A stretch of DNA of 64,000 nt from Cycas panzhihuaensis (GCA_023213395.1 CM041465.1:15810001-15874000); one strand, 5' to 3'. Shown: positions 1-13,740, numbered from the stretch's first letter. The notes: generated by a model from the letters alone, not told the origin. Program-made: numbers and translations.

Positions 1-520
1 ATCGAAATGAGCCATAAATTAATGAATGGATGGTAATCAAGGATGCTGAGGTACAAACAAAGCCCAAATAGTTAACATCAATGAAATTTATAAGCAAATC
101 TCATACAGAATGAGTAATAAAGGGCATCTTTCCTTTTGGGACCTCAAAAAACCATCCTTAGCAGACTGAGGGGATAAATGAGGCATAATAAGAAGGGAAA
201 AGATGCTACAAGAGGGTATAAAACAAGCCATGAATCACCCAAACTAAGCTACAAAGGCATGTGAGGGACCTATTGCCCATTGGGGCTTACCACAGGAGCT
301 TGATGGTGTCATTAGACTAGAGTCCTGGTCATAATAGGTAGAAAACATGCATAAGTAAGGTGATTAAGTAAGAAATCTGAGCAATCAAGCAATCACTCAA
401 GTATACATACTAAAATAATCATGAAAATATGATAAAGAGTAAGGGTTAGAATATATACTTGAACTCACCTATGTAAGGGTCCCCAATCCATTCCTGGCTA
501 GTAGGAAATAGATGATAAAA
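1..520. repeat. LTR-like remnant shared with about 58330-58620
   Basis: No coding frame is readable here. Parts resemble the stretch near 58330-58620: both carry a run around 'attagactagagtc' / 'attggactaaagtc' and both end with the block 'atccattcctgg'. In both places a truncated Copia pol fragment begins within about 100 bases of that block. I read it as the edge of an old LTR-type repeat into which Copia sequence was placed, but no LTR boundary is visible. Confidence 0.3.
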
Positions 521-544
521 GCATTAAATGCATTATGATTAGAT

Positions 545-2497
545 ATAAAAATAAATCTAGGGTATACAGATACATAGATCTAAAGACAAATAGAATATAT
601 GTTAGTAGAGATGTAACTTTTGATGAACAAATAAATTAAAAGGATAAAATAGTACATAGATAAGCTGAAGGAAATACATATACATATGTGCTAGTTGAAG
701 AAATATCTAAAGTTACTATAGTAGAAAATGATATGTTAGAACTTTAGGAAGAAACTAAGAAAGACATCTCTAAATAACAACAAAGTCTTATTTGAAGTAA
801 AGTAAAATTTCTTTAAAGATAAACAAAATACTCCTTAAAGAATTAGTGATAAAGCCCTAAAAAAATTACCCAAGTGGTACATTAAGACTCTTGAAGAATC
901 AAAAGGAAATATCTTTGAACAAAGAACTAGATCATAGAGACATCAAAGTTTAAAGTGCTCTATTAAACTATAAAATTATTTAGAAGAATGTGATCACCCA
1001 AAATGATAAAAGGCTATGGATGTTGAAATTAATACCATCTAGAAAAACAAGACCTAGGAATTAGTTTATGCTCCCATAGATAAATCCATTGTTAGTTACA
1101 AATGGGTATATAAAATAACAAAAAAGTCTAATGGGATAGCTAAAAGATATAAGGTAAAAATGATAGCAAAAGGTTACACTCAAACAATAGGTATTGATTA
1201 CAAGAAAACCTTTTCCCCAATAACTAAGTTGATAATTATGTGAACAGTCATGACTATGGTAACATAATTCAAATGAAACATCATATAACTTAATGTTAAA
1301 AGTACTTTTCTAAATGGTGGCTTGACTAAAGAAGTATATATACAACAACCAACTAGATACATAGAAAAAGGTGAAGAACTTCTAGTTTATAAACTAAAAA
1401 AGACCTTATATATAGATTAAAATAGGCACTTAAAGCATGGTATGCAAAATTAGATCAACATCTATGTTAGACAAGTTTCTACCAATTTGGATTAAGCCCT
1501 AATCTATATAACAAAACAAACAAAGATAATTTAATAATTATCATTATAGTTTATGTAGATTCCATGTTAATTATAGGAAATGATGATAATACAATCTATA
1601 AAATCAAGTTACAGATGAAAGAAGAATTTGAAATGATAGATATGGATCTACTTCATTACTATCTAGGTATTTAAGTTTGTCAACAAAGAATTCTATCTTT
1701 ATATCCCAAGCAAAATATATAAGAAATCTTATTCAAAAATTTAAAATGGAAGATTGTAATAGTTATGCCACTCTAATAGAAATTGGATATGTTTTGAATG
1801 TTGATGATGATGGACAACCAATGGATGGAACCTTGTATAGACAATTAGTAGGTAGTCTTATCTACCTTACAATTACTAGACTTGATATCTCATATTCAGT
1901 TAAAATTATCTCTATATATATCTAACATCCAAAGATATCTCATTAGAAAGATGCTAAAAGAATTCTCAAATATATTAAAGGAATCTCAACAATGGGTCTT
2001 AACTATACCCAAGGCTCAAATCTTTAGCTAATTAGGTATAGTGACTCAAATTGGGTAGAAGATAGATAAGAAAGGAAATCTATAATAGGTTATTAATTCT
2101 TAGTAGGGTTTGTTGTTATATATTGGAGTAGTAATAAATAACCTACTATAGCTTTGTCATCCACCAAAGTAGAGTACAAGGTAGTTGTCAGTGCCACATA
2201 TGAAGTAGTTTGAATCAGACAACTACTTAAGGATTTAAAACAAGAACAAAGTCACTATACCTTTATTTTTTGTGATAATCAAAGTGTTATCAAAATGACA
2301 AAGAATCCAATGTTTCATGCTAGAATGAAACACATTAAAATCCATCATTATTTTATTAGAGAAAATGTACAAGCCAAAGAGATAAATCTGCTATACTATA
2401 CCAATGAAGAATAACTTACTAAGATTCTCAAAAATCCACTTTCAAAAGATAAATTTCAATACTTCAAGCATTTATTTAGTGTTAAAGATAAAAAATA
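545..2497 (+). pseudogene. Decayed Copia pol: integrase C-term, reverse transcriptase, RNase H (family A)
   Basis: This is the 3' half of a Ty1/Copia polyprotein. In order it shows the end of integrase (SRDVTFDEQ-like, about 600), the start of reverse transcriptase (YKWVYKI, then AKGYTQ..GIDYKKTFSP, 1090-1230), NVKSTFLNG (about 1290) and the active-site box, which reads YVDS instead of YVDD (about 1549-1566). Then come RQLVGSLIYLT (about 1850) and RNase H with DNQSVIKM and HARMKHI (about 2270-2340). More than a dozen TAG/TAA stops break it, mostly where Gln is expected. Gag, protease and most of integrase are missing on the left, so the copy is 5' truncated. The pol end sits just before a polypurine tract and the 3' LTR. 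It cannot be active. Confidence 0.9.
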
Positions 2498-2513
2498 AAA
2501 TATTAAGAGAGGG

Positions 2514-2716
2514 TGCTAGAGAAATAATATTCTATCCTTTATGTATATATATTCTAAAGTTATCTTGAGGGTTACGTGTTCAACCCCTTTTTAATATACT
2601 ATTGGCACTTGGCTTATATATATAGACCTTTTTTTGTACACATGATGTATTTATATGAGAGATTTTTTCTTTCATTAATGTAGTGAAGTACTATCTTCAT
2701 AAATTTATATTTATGC
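2514..2716 (+). repeat. 3' LTR of the family-A Copia
   Basis: It starts TGCTAGAG directly after the purine-rich run 'taagagaggg' (2504-2513, the polypurine tract) and aligns over its whole length with the 5' LTR at 11348-11555, which starts TGTTAGAG. Shared blocks include 'aataatattctatc', the 'ggcttatatatatag'/'ggcctatatgcatatgg' region and 'aaatttat' at the end. The right edge is approximate (2714-2717). Confidence 0.75.
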
Positions 2717-2989
2717 TAATAATATCAACTCGAAATACACTGAGTTTTCTGAGTTGAAATTTTTTGTAATTTTTATAATTTTTAAAAAATTTTATTGTTA
2801 TTTTAAATATAAAAGATTTTAGATCATTAAACAAAAGTGAAAACAAATGATCTTTAATAACCAAGTTAGAATCTACTATTGTCTATAATGACATGTAAAA
2901 GCATAGAGGAATGATAAGTATACATATAGGAAAAGCTACTAAAGATGATGATGAAAAGAATAAATAGAAGCACAAAGGTACCTTTTTCA
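2717..2989. other. AT-rich stretch without recognised feature
   Basis: Between the Copia LTR and the Gypsy remnant I see no frame, repeat pair or motif that I can assign. Confidence 0.5.
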
Positions 2990-5790
2990 CTCAATCCTAT
3001 TCAAATAAATAGAAGTAGAATTAATAGAAGAAAACTCATCATCATGAAAGTTAGGTAAGTCAACAAAACTAGGCAAAGGCTAATTATAAGTAGGATCAAA
3101 ATAGTATGGTAAAACTTCAAGAAATGTAATTGCATCACTTCTAAAACTAGGTTGATCAACAACTTGACTAATGAATAAGTGAACAAAATAATTTGAAGCA
3201 TCATAAAAAGAATTTGAATCAAAGATAAGTAAATAAGATTGAATCTTTGATTTAAGGATCTCAAAAATTAATGAAATGGGAGAGGCTTTAGACAAAATGG
3301 ATGAATGCATGCCCTTTTCATTCACTCGAAAGGTGATAAAAAGTGACTCAAGGGTAATGTCTAACTAAGAGTCATATAAATTTTCTAAATCTAAGTCAAT
3401 AGAAATGATTGAAGCATTCAAGACTTCAGAATTGTATAAACCAGTAAGTGCATAGTATTGCTCATCACTTATAGTGAGGACTTCATTTTATGAATTGTTA
3501 TTTCTTTTGAATTAGATAAGTGGAATCCTATCATAAATACATGTCACAAATCTATCACATTGATTGTGATCAAGATTAATGAATGGGATGGTTACTAGAA
3601 TGTCAAGAGAAGCACCAGTCTAAAAGTTTAAGAAGTTAACAACTTCACTTGGTTTTAATAAATGAACTAAATCTCTCCAAAAAGGGAGGGTGGTATTGCA
3701 TGCATGGCACATATCCAAATTTGATTGAGTAAGATGTTGTAATCAACTGGGATGTTGATAACTTCAACATTGATCTTAACAATCTTCCCCTTAAACATAA
3801 TTATAAGTTCTAAGATTCTACCCTTTGATGGATGCTTCACTACATTAAATACTTTAATCATCATAGGATCTTTATCTAACTTTGTGAATTAAAGAGAACA
3901 TATGAGGGGTAGGGGCATGATATTTAAAGATGAGTTGACATCAATAATATCTCTATGAATTATTATTTCATTAATAATAACCTAAATTGATGAAGGTCTA
4001 GGATCTGGTGAATTAGAAACATTTGATAGATGAAATGATGGATGAAAAGATATTAATCTTGAAATGACTTTAGAAAATTAAATCCTAAGATATAAAAAAT
4101 AATCATGTCTCATTAAAGAATAATACTCCAACATGTCAAAAAGTGACATCCCCAAAGAAATACACTTCAGATCCTTAACAAGAGAACATGAAGGAGAAGC
4201 TCATGAACTAAGTGCAATAGTAGGGTGGTTAGGAGCCTTGGAAGTTTGGGGGTTAGAAAAGATAAGTAGAGATTGAATATCTTTTGTCCATTTAAAAAAT
4301 CATCCTTCTCCTTATCAAAAAATTATATGGAAGATTATACTGCAAATACATTAGTGAAATCCATTGGTAAGGATATGAGGTAGTGAATCTATAAGATGGG
4401 TTTCTTAGTAGCAACTTTATTAGATTCTCTAGGCTCAAGAATTTAAATATGTAAAGAGGACTAAGGAATACATTGGGGAGCATGCTACTAAAGAATGGAA
4501 GAAGGAATATATAATGATGATTGATAGGTGTTTAATATAAGTGATGAAAATTATGAACTAATTACCTTAGATGAATTAACAGATATTGTATGCCTAAGCT
4601 ATAATGAATTCAATTAATTCTAAAGACTCTAAATTTGAGAAGGTAATTGAGCTTTAATATTTAAAAAAGTGGAATGGGTAAAATATACATTTTTTAAGTT
4701 ATTATGAGGGAAAGGGTTTTTATACATTTCCATTTATTGATTGGGATTTTAATAGGATGATTGTTGCATTAAGGCCAAGGTTGGGTAATTCCTAATAGTA
4801 TTCTCATTAAGAACATGGCAATTCAAGCACTGAAGTTGCTCATGATAAGTATTCTGTATATGGTTTATCTTCCCACATTGACTACAATAAAGGAGCTCTA
4901 TAGGCCACTACTATTATCTATTTTGTGGAGTAGCAAGGGGAATATTATTTCATGGAGAAGGGGAAGGGTTGTATTTCCCCCTCAGTTAATCTAAATGAGG
5001 TCTACTTGGATGTCATTATACATCTTGAATAAGAGAACTCTAAGACTCATTTTATGTAATGAGGCTCTAAAGTAGTTATGTTAGCTAAGTTGAAAATATA
5101 GTTAGATTAGGTAAAGAAGTTAATATAGGAGGTTGAGTTGATTAGGTAATCGATCAAACATGCTGTTATGGAAGAGGCAAGGGTGGACCACCATCAAAAT
5201 GCCATCTCCATTTAGATTATTACAATGGATAACCTATAAAGGTGTTGGATTTTGAATAGTAACTAGTCCTGACTAAATCAATGCATTCTCATATTATTAA
5301 GGAAGTTATTTAGCTTTTTCATATGACTTAGAGTTCAATCTTAAGAGTTGAAAGTGGATGACACCAGTAAGACTATAAAAAAAAAAGTTTAATACTAATG
5401 TCGTGGAGAGGAATAGTATAACAACTAACTATCTCAAAAAAACTCTTTATGTGCTTCCTAATGGTTATGTGAGGCATTTGTTTACATGCCAACAAAGTAT
5501 AAAGACTATCATCTTTGACTTTGAGTAGAGCAAAATAATTAAGAGAAGTATCAAATAACTCTTTAGTATTGTTAATTAAATTAGTAGGAAGTTTTGCAAA
5601 CTAAGAGGTGCTAGCATCCTTTAAAATTTTGAGAGGGAAAAGTCTTATTGAATGGAGTTGTCATAAATTTGTATGATATTAAGAAATCCATCCACGTGCT
5701 TTTTAGGGTCCTTGTCTAATTTCCCATAGAACTTGGGCAAATTGGGTGGACTAATGGGCATATTCAATATAGTTGTTAGTATGACTAATA
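2990..5790 (-). pseudogene. Decayed Gypsy gag-protease
   Basis: Reading the minus strand from right to left, the gag core appears at about 5760-5200 (PPNLPKFYG..DPKKHVDGF, then CKQMPHITIRKHIKSF). A linker follows, with ISLGMSLFDMLEYY at about 4170-4090. The aspartic protease region is at about 3990-3667: NSSLNIMPLPLICSL, where the family has D-x-G-SS-N, then KGRILELIIMFKG and a DYNILLNQIWI segment like the usual protease end LLG-R-W-I. The poorly conserved protease-RT spacer follows at 3500-2990. Frames shift several times and stops are frequent. Reverse transcriptase and integrase should lie further left but are absent; the Copia 3' LTR at 2514-2716 is there instead. Confidence 0.75.
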
Positions 5791-8700
5791 GGATGATCCA
5801 ATATGACTAAGGCATCAAAACCATAAAGTGGTGAGACTTATGCTTGACTGACTCATGATGAGCTAGGACATGAAATATTGACATGAATAATATTAGATTA
5901 TAGTGAAAAGTAACCTAATAAAAAAGTTGCCAGATATGAAATGATAAAACTGTAAGGAGGAAGACATGGAATACCTATCTTATGAGAGATAGAAACTTCC
6001 TTAATTAGATGTGGTCAAGAGTGGATAAATCTCTAAATTGATAAGAAAATTGACTAGGGTTAACTAGAATCCTAGAATGTTGACACAATATTCTAGAAAA
6101 GGTTGAGGTGACTATTATGGGACTACGATTTGTGTCCCTAGTATGGTCACAAAAAAATGTTGGAGTAAGAAAGTGATCAATGCAAATTTTAGTAAGGGAC
6201 TATTTATATGCCTAATGTAAAATCAAAATCACTCCCAAGGTAGCACTTATAAGTCAAATATAATAAAAAAGAAAAGATTGCTTAGATAAGTAATCTTAAA
6301 ATATAATATCACATAGACCTAATATTTATCAGATTAGTATCCTCTCCTTCTCTAAGTGATGAATCTTACTTCCTTTAAGTGAATGTGAGACTGCACAATT
6401 AGGTGCTTGAAGTATTATAAACACTAGATCTTGATCCACTTGTAATGTCTATAAGTTATGCAGGTTATTAGAGAAGCACAAAATATAGAGTATATGGATG
6501 CATAATTCACTATGATAGACAAGACAGGTTTATATTAACCATCCAATAACAAGTCTCATGAGAAAATTATCTAATAATTTAAAAATGATTTGACATCAAT
6601 CTTCTTTCGACTATAGGAAAAGAACATCAAGTAATAAGGTTAAGTTTCATGAGTAATCTCAAGACATTATGTATTTTTGATTAATTCAACCTAAAAATTA
6701 GATATATATCTAATATTTTTCATTGGTTCCCCAAAGGTGAAAACTAATGGCTATAACTCATCCTATAGACTAATATTAATGAGTGATTTGCTATTGGTTA
6801 TTTTCATTCTAATATACATACGTAATACTTGATTATTTATTATAACTAATGATTTTCTTTTACCAATTGAATGTTTTATGTTGACAATCCTCCCTACATG
6901 GTATCAACTAGAACCTGCATGCCATTAATTGAACTATTGTTTATCACATAATGCAAAATATATTTATTTCTTTCCAGCCTAGCTTATTAGCTTGAGAACT
7001 AAAGGTGATACTTATTAGATAAAAGAAAGTATAAGTTCTAAATTTAAAGCAATGGATGATTGTTATGGTGATGAATTATTAGAATACTTTGTGAACTAAT
7101 GAAGCTAAAATAGTACTTTGAGTCAAGCTAGTAGTCACAAGGACATAAACAACAAAGATGTAGAGACAATATATTTAGTAGAGAGATCATCCAATCCATA
7201 TGTCATTACATTCTATGAAGGAATCAAAAGGTTGCTTTAGACTCATTACTGAAGGTACATCATAACTATTTTTAAGATACCTACCCCTAATTACAAAAAA
7301 ATTAATTATGATATTATTGACCTAAATAAGGGGAGTATTTCAATAGAATTTAACATGGAAAACTACTCTTCAAGGTCATAACTAAACCATAAAGGGTGAT
7401 TCACATATAATGCTCATAATAGAAAACACAGACTATTCTTTGCTGAATCATCAAATGATTATGTAACACATAACACTATTTTCTTATGACCCATTATTAC
7501 ATTAGATAAATCATTATCAATTACATTATTTGAATTACCATTTTACCTATTTATTACATCTTATTTATCCAAGTAATATTTACAACTATAATAACACTTT
7601 TATATGCACCCATCTTTACTTTATCACCAATAAAGTTCAACAATGATATTAGAACAAAATAGAATTCAAATAATAAGTTCATTAAGGAAACTAAACTTAG
7701 TTCCCAATGCTAGACAAGCTACTAAGTCAAATTTATAATGCATTAGATTATGAGATTGCATAAACATATGTCATTTTTATGTTGAGAAATCCTTGTATTA
7801 TATATCATCCAAAATATTGAATTTTGTACCTTTATTGGCTAAAAATGGAGGCTCAAACTTTGATATGTCATAGAACTTTTATGGGATATGAATAATAAAT
7901 TTCTATCTTGTTAAAGAAATGTATTATGACCTACTATAAAAATATTAAGCAAACATAAAGATAGCTATCATGATGTATTACTGTTTCTTATAAGTATTAC
8001 ACCCTGTCCAACATAACACGATGAATTTGCTTGCTGATTTAGGATTTTATAATGAACCTTTCTATAATGTTAGGTTGAACATTAATGCCCCATCAATAAT
8101 TATTAGTAGTTTTCCAAGATTTACTAGTTTCTTAAATGAAACAAAAACTACTTTTACATAATCACCATCAAATTAAATGCTTCTTTGTCCATACCTAAGA
8201 AGAATTATAAAAAAAAAACCCCTTGATTTTCTCAATTTCATTCTAGAATTGCAACCAATTTATAGATATAAATCTCTCTTTTGAGTAAAGGTGTATAGAG
8301 CATAATTTGAAAAGAATTTAGAGGTTGGTATGCTATTGACTTCACATCATTAGTTTCCAAGAAAGAAAAAGCATTATGCAATTGGATTATTTTTGTCAAT
8401 TCCCTTATTTTGGGTTTTGTTGCTTAAATCTATAGTTAAGTATGGATAGGATAGTTGGATTTTTCATAGATGAACTTGATTTTATGATCCTTAAGATGTA
8501 TAAGTTGCTCTAGTTTGACCCTCGTTGCCTCCAATAATTAACAAGAAGAAGGGCCTTATGGCATAATTAATACACTAATTATAGTATGCTTTTATCAAGA
8601 ATCAAAAGAAAGCACCAAAGTGAGACATAACTTATTAGCTCACAACATTGGAAAACATTATATATTCTATATCCTAATAGCCAATGGTTTCCTCAATAAA

Positions 8701-10341
8701 TTAAAGTACACTAATGACATATATGGGGTGGTAACTTCAGGGGTCTTAATTGTTCCCCTTGTAAGGATAAAAATGAGGGTTTCAATATGATGCATTAACT
8801 AGCCTCAAAAAATATATTTAGACAGTTAAAAAAGATTAGCCACAACCTAAATTAACATAAGAACTTAAAAAAAAACTGAAATAAGCATTTAAAAATTAAG
8901 AAAGAAGTCTAAAAAAGCTTAAATACTAAAGCTAAATTTATTAGCTTATATCTTAGTAAATTAGCTCTAAATCTAATAAATCAAATCATAAACTATAGAG
9001 TGTTGAATATACTTTTTATTAGTTTAGATGGTTTGCAAATCAGATATATGGTTGCTAAGATATGTCTAAAATAGTGTAAGTACCTTTTTATGTCAAAAGA
9101 CAAATGAGGATGAGGTTAAGCCCCTATTGAAATTGGCTCCTGGTCACTGTTGGCTATACATGACCTACTAATATAACTAAAGGGCTAATAGACTTGAAAA
9201 CTTATTAAATACAACTTAAGGACTTTTGAATTTATAAAAAGAATCAAATATAGTTGATAAACTTTTGAAGTCTTCCCTTTTCAAGTGATTAAAGGGTTAT
9301 ATGATTGATTAATATAACAAATCTTGGGGCTAAAGGCCTAGATTTTAACCAAAATTTAAATGCAAATTGATTTAATAGATTAAAGTCAAACTATAATAAA
9401 ACAAAAACATGAAAAGTTTGATAAAAATGAGACATAAGGCTTCATGTGACCTACACACAGAGATGGGCAACTTTGAAGGAGTGCAGAAGCAAAATAGAGG
9501 GCCAAATGATATTAGATTAAAACAAAACTCCAGACAGATGGGTGTAATATCTTGTAGATCCTAATGGATGTGTTTTTTTAAGAAAATAGACTCATAATAA
9601 GTGAAACAGGGCCATGGAATTTTAGGGGGCTACGAGAGCAGGATTAGGTAGAATGAGGCCTAAAACTACCTAAAATCAATTCAAATATCTTCTAACAGAT
9701 AGAATATGTGGGTTCAAGGCTACCCAAAGGAAAGATAATGCTCCAACAAAGAGAAACAATCAATTTTGGGGTTGAAATAGAGAAAAAAATAAGCTTTTTA
9801 ATCTATTTTCTTTAATGAAAATGGAGCCTGGCCCTGTATGAGATCAACCAAGCATGTAATCTATTGCACGAGGTTGGAAACAACTAGAACCTACTATTCT
9901 TCTTATCAAGACTCCATAATACTCAAATTTTTGATATGAATCTTAAAGAAAATTGACTAAATAGGCCTTTATTTATCAAATCCACTTTAAAAATAAAACA
10001 AATTAGGGCATATATGGCTTTGATACGATATTAAGAGCATCAGGATCTATCATTCATGTGCACTAATTATAAATATCAATTAAAATAATAGAATATACAA
10101 AATAAATATACTAAGACCAATGGAGAAGTTACATGTAAATTTGTCACCACATATAGCTCTCTTATAGGTAGAGCTTCTGCATTAATTAATAGAATGTATG
10201 AGATACAAAGGTGCGAGGCATAATATATAGGCCATCCACCAATAATTCAAGATATATGATAGGCCGACTAAGCAGTAAAGGAGGTGGACCTAACCTCACT
10301 ATAAAACAATATTAAATTACATCAAGGGTTCCTTAACTATT

Positions 10342-10343
<2 letters not shown>
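5791..10343. other. 4.5 kb of degenerate AT-rich DNA, no gene recognised
   Basis: No frame here yields a domain I recognise on either strand. The one structural hint is 'tggtatca' at 6899-6906 directly after a 'ca' dinucleotide. This is how a Copia LTR end followed by an initiator-tRNA-Met primer-binding site looks, but no partner LTR or gag follows. The rest is probably old LTR and untranslated retroelement sequence. Confidence 0.4.
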
Positions 10344-10396
<53 letters not shown>

Positions 10397-10422
10397 ATAT
10401 ATATATATCTATATATATATAT
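10344..10422. repeat. (TA)n microsatellite
   Basis: This is an almost pure TA dinucleotide run of about 79 bases with two 'tc' interruptions. Confidence 0.95.
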
Positions 10423-10499
10423 GAGATTATATAGAATACAAGGAAATGATGTGTTATTAGATAGTTTTAACAATTAAGAGGTAAAGTGATTCTAGTAAA

Positions 10500-11300
10500 G
10501 TCTAGAATAAACCTCCTTAAGAGATTTATTTTTTAAAGAATTATTGCAATACCTTTTTATGGGTAGGTATGGAAAATTATTGAATGGATTTGACTCTGTT
10601 TAGGTTAATATAAGTGCCTTCCTAAGTGATAACATACCTAATAACTTACCTTTTATAACCCCAAATATGGTTTTCTTTAGGTTTAAAGATATACTAAATT
10701 ATTTATATTTTTCAGAAAACTATCTTAAATGATTAGCATGGTCAAACCTATCTTTAAAAATCATTATGATTCCATCTAGATAAACCACTATAATGACAAC
10801 CTCTTTCCTTTTAAATGTTTGATCCATGGCTCTCTAGAATGTAGCTCCAATATTTGTTAAACCATATGCCATTTTCTTGTATATTAAGGTTCCCTAAAGG
10901 GCAATAAAAGCAATCTTATGGATGTCATCCTTATTAAGTAATATGTAGTTATACCCAAAGAATCCATTTAGCAATGACATCGTCCTTGACCCTATCACTA
11001 CTTCTAATAAGTACTCCATCCTTAGTAAGGGATAGTTATCCCTTAAAGAGATGTCATTTAAAATTTTCAAATCAAAAGCAAGCCTTATTTCTTGCATCTT
11101 GTTGATGACAAGAACTAAATTAACAACCCATTTAGAATATCTAATCAGATAGATAATGTTAATATATTTTAACTTTTAAATTTCTTTCTAAATGAGTTGT
11201 CTTATCTTTGGATTAATAGGTATTTGCTTTAGTCTAAAAGGTTTTGAGTTTGCTCTCAAAGGAATCTTGTGCTACATAATTTGAGGATTAAAATCTTTTA
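10500..11300 (-). pseudogene. Gypsy reverse transcriptase fragment
   Basis: On the minus strand the fragment begins near 11290 with PFRLKQIPINPKIRQLI and continues YLIRYSKWVVN (about 11130). It then runs through a 67-residue open stretch at 11097-10894 that contains the Gypsy RT blocks DLKILNDISL, DNYPLLRM and NGFFGYN. The catalytic box follows at about 10790-10770 as VYLDGI, where the family has YLDD, so one catalytic Asp is replaced by Gly. After the box the frame breaks up. No RNase H or integrase is readable. The right end stops at the Copia 5' LTR (11348), which was probably inserted into this element. Confidence 0.85.
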
Positions 11301-11347
11301 GATCTTTATATAACCATGCAATGACATTTCAATGTTCTTGGCATAAT

Positions 11348-11555
11348 TGTTAGAGTAATAATATTCTATCTTTTATATTAGTGTCTCCTAAAGTTAACTT
11401 AAGGGTTATGTATCTAACCCCTCTTTAATATATTGATGACACTTGGCCTATATGCATATGGCTTCATATGTACATATGATGCATTTATACAAGAGAATTT
11501 CTCTCTTATTAATGAACTAAGGTATTCTCTTCATCTATTCAAATTTATTTTGACA
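11348..11555 (+). repeat. 5' LTR of the second family-A Copia
   Basis: It runs from TGTTAGAG to TTTGACA (208 bp) and aligns with the LTR at 2514-2716. Its end is fixed by the primer-binding site that starts at the very next base. The left flank 'ataat' (11343-11347) would be one copy of the target duplication; the partner is not found because the element's right end is missing. Confidence 0.85.
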
Positions 11556-11567
11556 TGGTATTAGAGT
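11556..11567 (+). other. Primer-binding site, initiator tRNA-Met type
   Basis: The sequence 'tggtattagagt' matches the standard Copia site TGGTATCAGAGC with C-to-T changes. It directly abuts the 5' LTR. Confidence 0.85.
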
Positions 11568-12279
11568 TGGTCTACTGATAAAAGCCTGAGGGAAGCCATA
11601 TTAAAGATATTTTTTAAAGTTTTCTAAGAAGGAAAGTACTCTTTTCAAGTGCATTAATTACAATATAGAATCCTACAGATGTGAAAATTTTAGGTGCTTA
11701 AAATTTAATGAAATTTGACATGTAATTTCATCTCATAGAGAGGAGTAATCTATTCTAAATCCACTAATTTAGATTCTATTTCAATAAGTAGGAAAACTCA
11801 AATTTTATAGAGGCACAAGTTTGTAGCTTCGATCTCAAATTTCTCTTATTTTTCTTCAAATTTCTAAGTAAAATTAATCCTGAATTTTTTATCTAGATAA
11901 TATCTTTTAATTACATGCAAGTTTGATATATTTCATTAAAAAATTGAGAAGATTCAAGCATTGTTTTCCTTTAGAACCTTATTGAGTCATATTATTTTTG
12001 GACCATTTTCTGAGAAAACTAGAAGATGAATGTAAAAAACTTTTATAGATTTGGAAAGAGTAAAACTTCACCTTTCATTAAATTTTTTTTCCCTCTAATC
12101 CATATAACTGTACTTTTTTTGTATAATTTTGTATAGTCATATGGTCGTACAGTCTGTTGCTAACCTTTTTCTTTTGTTTAGCAGTTTTTCTCAATACACA
12201 TCTAATCTTCTAAAAAATGACTTTAATCTTTTTCCTTAGAGACTCAGACAAACTTATTAGATAGAATTATAGTATTTAT

Positions 12280-13058
12280 AAATTAAAAAATATAAGGACT
12301 ATTAATTACCAAAAATGCATGGGACATTATCATTGAAAAGAAAGCTAAACCTAATAACATAGCATATGCAATCAATTGGGAAGAAAGGATAGAATTGTAC
12401 TTACTACAATTATGTTATCTATTAGAGAACCTTTATTGAGTCACATAGGTACTACTACTTCTTCTTTAGAGGCTTGGAGAATTTTAGCCTCACTCTACAA
12501 TAAAAAAAATGAAGCCTAAACAATATCTCTCAAAGAGAAATTATATAAAATTCATTTAAAAGAATGGGAAGGCATATCAAATTTCATCACTAAAATTATT
12601 GAAATTAAAAACAATCTAGCCTCTATAGGATAGACTATAGTTAATTCTAAACTTATTTATTTGATAATCAATAAGTTTCCAATATTATTTAACACTATGG
12701 TAAACACACTTACCATATGATGACATACAACTAATATGTCTTTTGAAATATTAATAAGGCACATGTCACAACAAGAGGAAAAAAATAAAAGGTATAAGGA
12801 GAAAACTAGAATTGAAGAAGCCTTTCTTTCAAGGCTAAGTCTAGAAAGTAGAGGTCATTCCAAAAGCGCAATAAGAGGGAGAAGTAAGTCTACTATAGTA
12901 TGGACAAAACCTACAATTATAAGTTGTAACAAGTCCACCTAGTTTCTAGAAGGACAAGGAAAAACCACATGGATGATAGAAGAGAGAGGTAGATATTCCT
13001 CTTAAGAATCCAAAATCTACTTTCATTATAGAAGGTATGGATATTTTGCTATTGATTA
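12280..13058 (+). pseudogene. Copia gag, first part (family A)
   Basis: This is the capsid-like gag of the Copia element that starts at 11348. Visible blocks are AWDII, then SSLEAWRILASLYNKK (about 12465-12510), LKEKLYKI..HLKEWEGISNFI (about 12530-12590) and an MSFEILIRHMSQQEE segment (12736). These follow the plant Copia gag (UBN2-type) layout. The frame then reaches a damaged zinc knuckle (HYRRYGYFAIDY, about 13021-13060). There it stops because another LTR element was inserted at 'gatta' (13054-13058). Stops replace Gln in several places. Between the primer-binding site and 12280 only traces of the N-terminal part are visible. Confidence 0.8.
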
Positions 13059-13390
13059 TGAAGGATTTGAAAACATGGAGATAAAGCAGAGCAATAAGCA
13101 AAGTGATCAATCCATTGTATTGTATGAGCACAACCAAATATTACACCAATCCATGTTTGGGAGCATATACAAATTTCCAAATAAAGGTGGTATCAAAAGA
13201 CATCAGGGTTTTTCACCCCAGTAAATATATAGTTTGAGGGAGGAGGGAAACCTCCTCAACCTCCAAAATTTAAAATACATTAAAATAATACTTAACTAAG
13301 GTAACACTTAACCTTACCTTACTTACATTTACATGTGTGCACTCACATGTGTAAATGGTAGGAGTAGGGTGATGAACATTAACCCCAACA
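13059..13390 (-). repeat. 3' LTR of the gag-only element
   Basis: It starts TGAAGGATTTG and ends CCCCAACA in plus-strand reading, 332 bp. It pairs with 18814-19132. It holds an extra block of about 15 bp, including a second 'acatgtg'-type motif near 13330-13350, that the other LTR lacks. Confidence 0.93.
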
Positions 13391-13403
13391 TTCTCCCCCT
13401 TAA
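13391..13403 (-). other. Polypurine tract of the gag-only element
   Basis: The plus strand reads 'ttctcccccttaa', so the element strand is a purine run (aagggggagaa) directly inside the 3' LTR, where plus-strand DNA synthesis starts. Confidence 0.85.
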
Positions 13404-13421
13404 TGGTCATCATGAACATCT

Positions 13422-13740
13422 TCATTTTTCCTTAAACTTGTGGTACATGTATTTGAGATAGACTTTGATTGAGTACTTGACCAAGTGTCCTCTCATTTTG
13501 TCTTCATCTTCATGCATCTTTGTCCTTATATAGTGGTTTCCTTCAATATGGTTTGGTTCAAGCGATCTCCAAGTGGGTGTGACTTGCTTCAAATGGAGAA
13601 AAGTGGCTTCATCTTTTACTCTATCTTCTAGATTCTTTATTTTATGAGTAGTGATCATGTCAAAGGTACATACATCTTCATGTATATCAATGTGATCATT
13701 CATTTGAGTTAAGTCTTCTACATTAGTCTTTTCAACATAA
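13422..13740 (-). CDS. Uncharacterised frame next to the 3' LTR
   Basis: An open frame of about 105 codons on the element strand, rich in Lys, Glu, Asp and His (for example NLEDRVKDEATFLHLKQ and MHEDEDKMRGHL). It follows the gag-like domain after one frameshift and ends about 20 bases before the polypurine tract, so it could be the C-terminal part of the gag product. I see no zinc knuckle and do not recognise the family. The first Met-started segment covers 13703-13422 (93 residues); upstream codons are open back to about 13740 (VGFYVEKTNVEDLTQ). Confidence 0.5.
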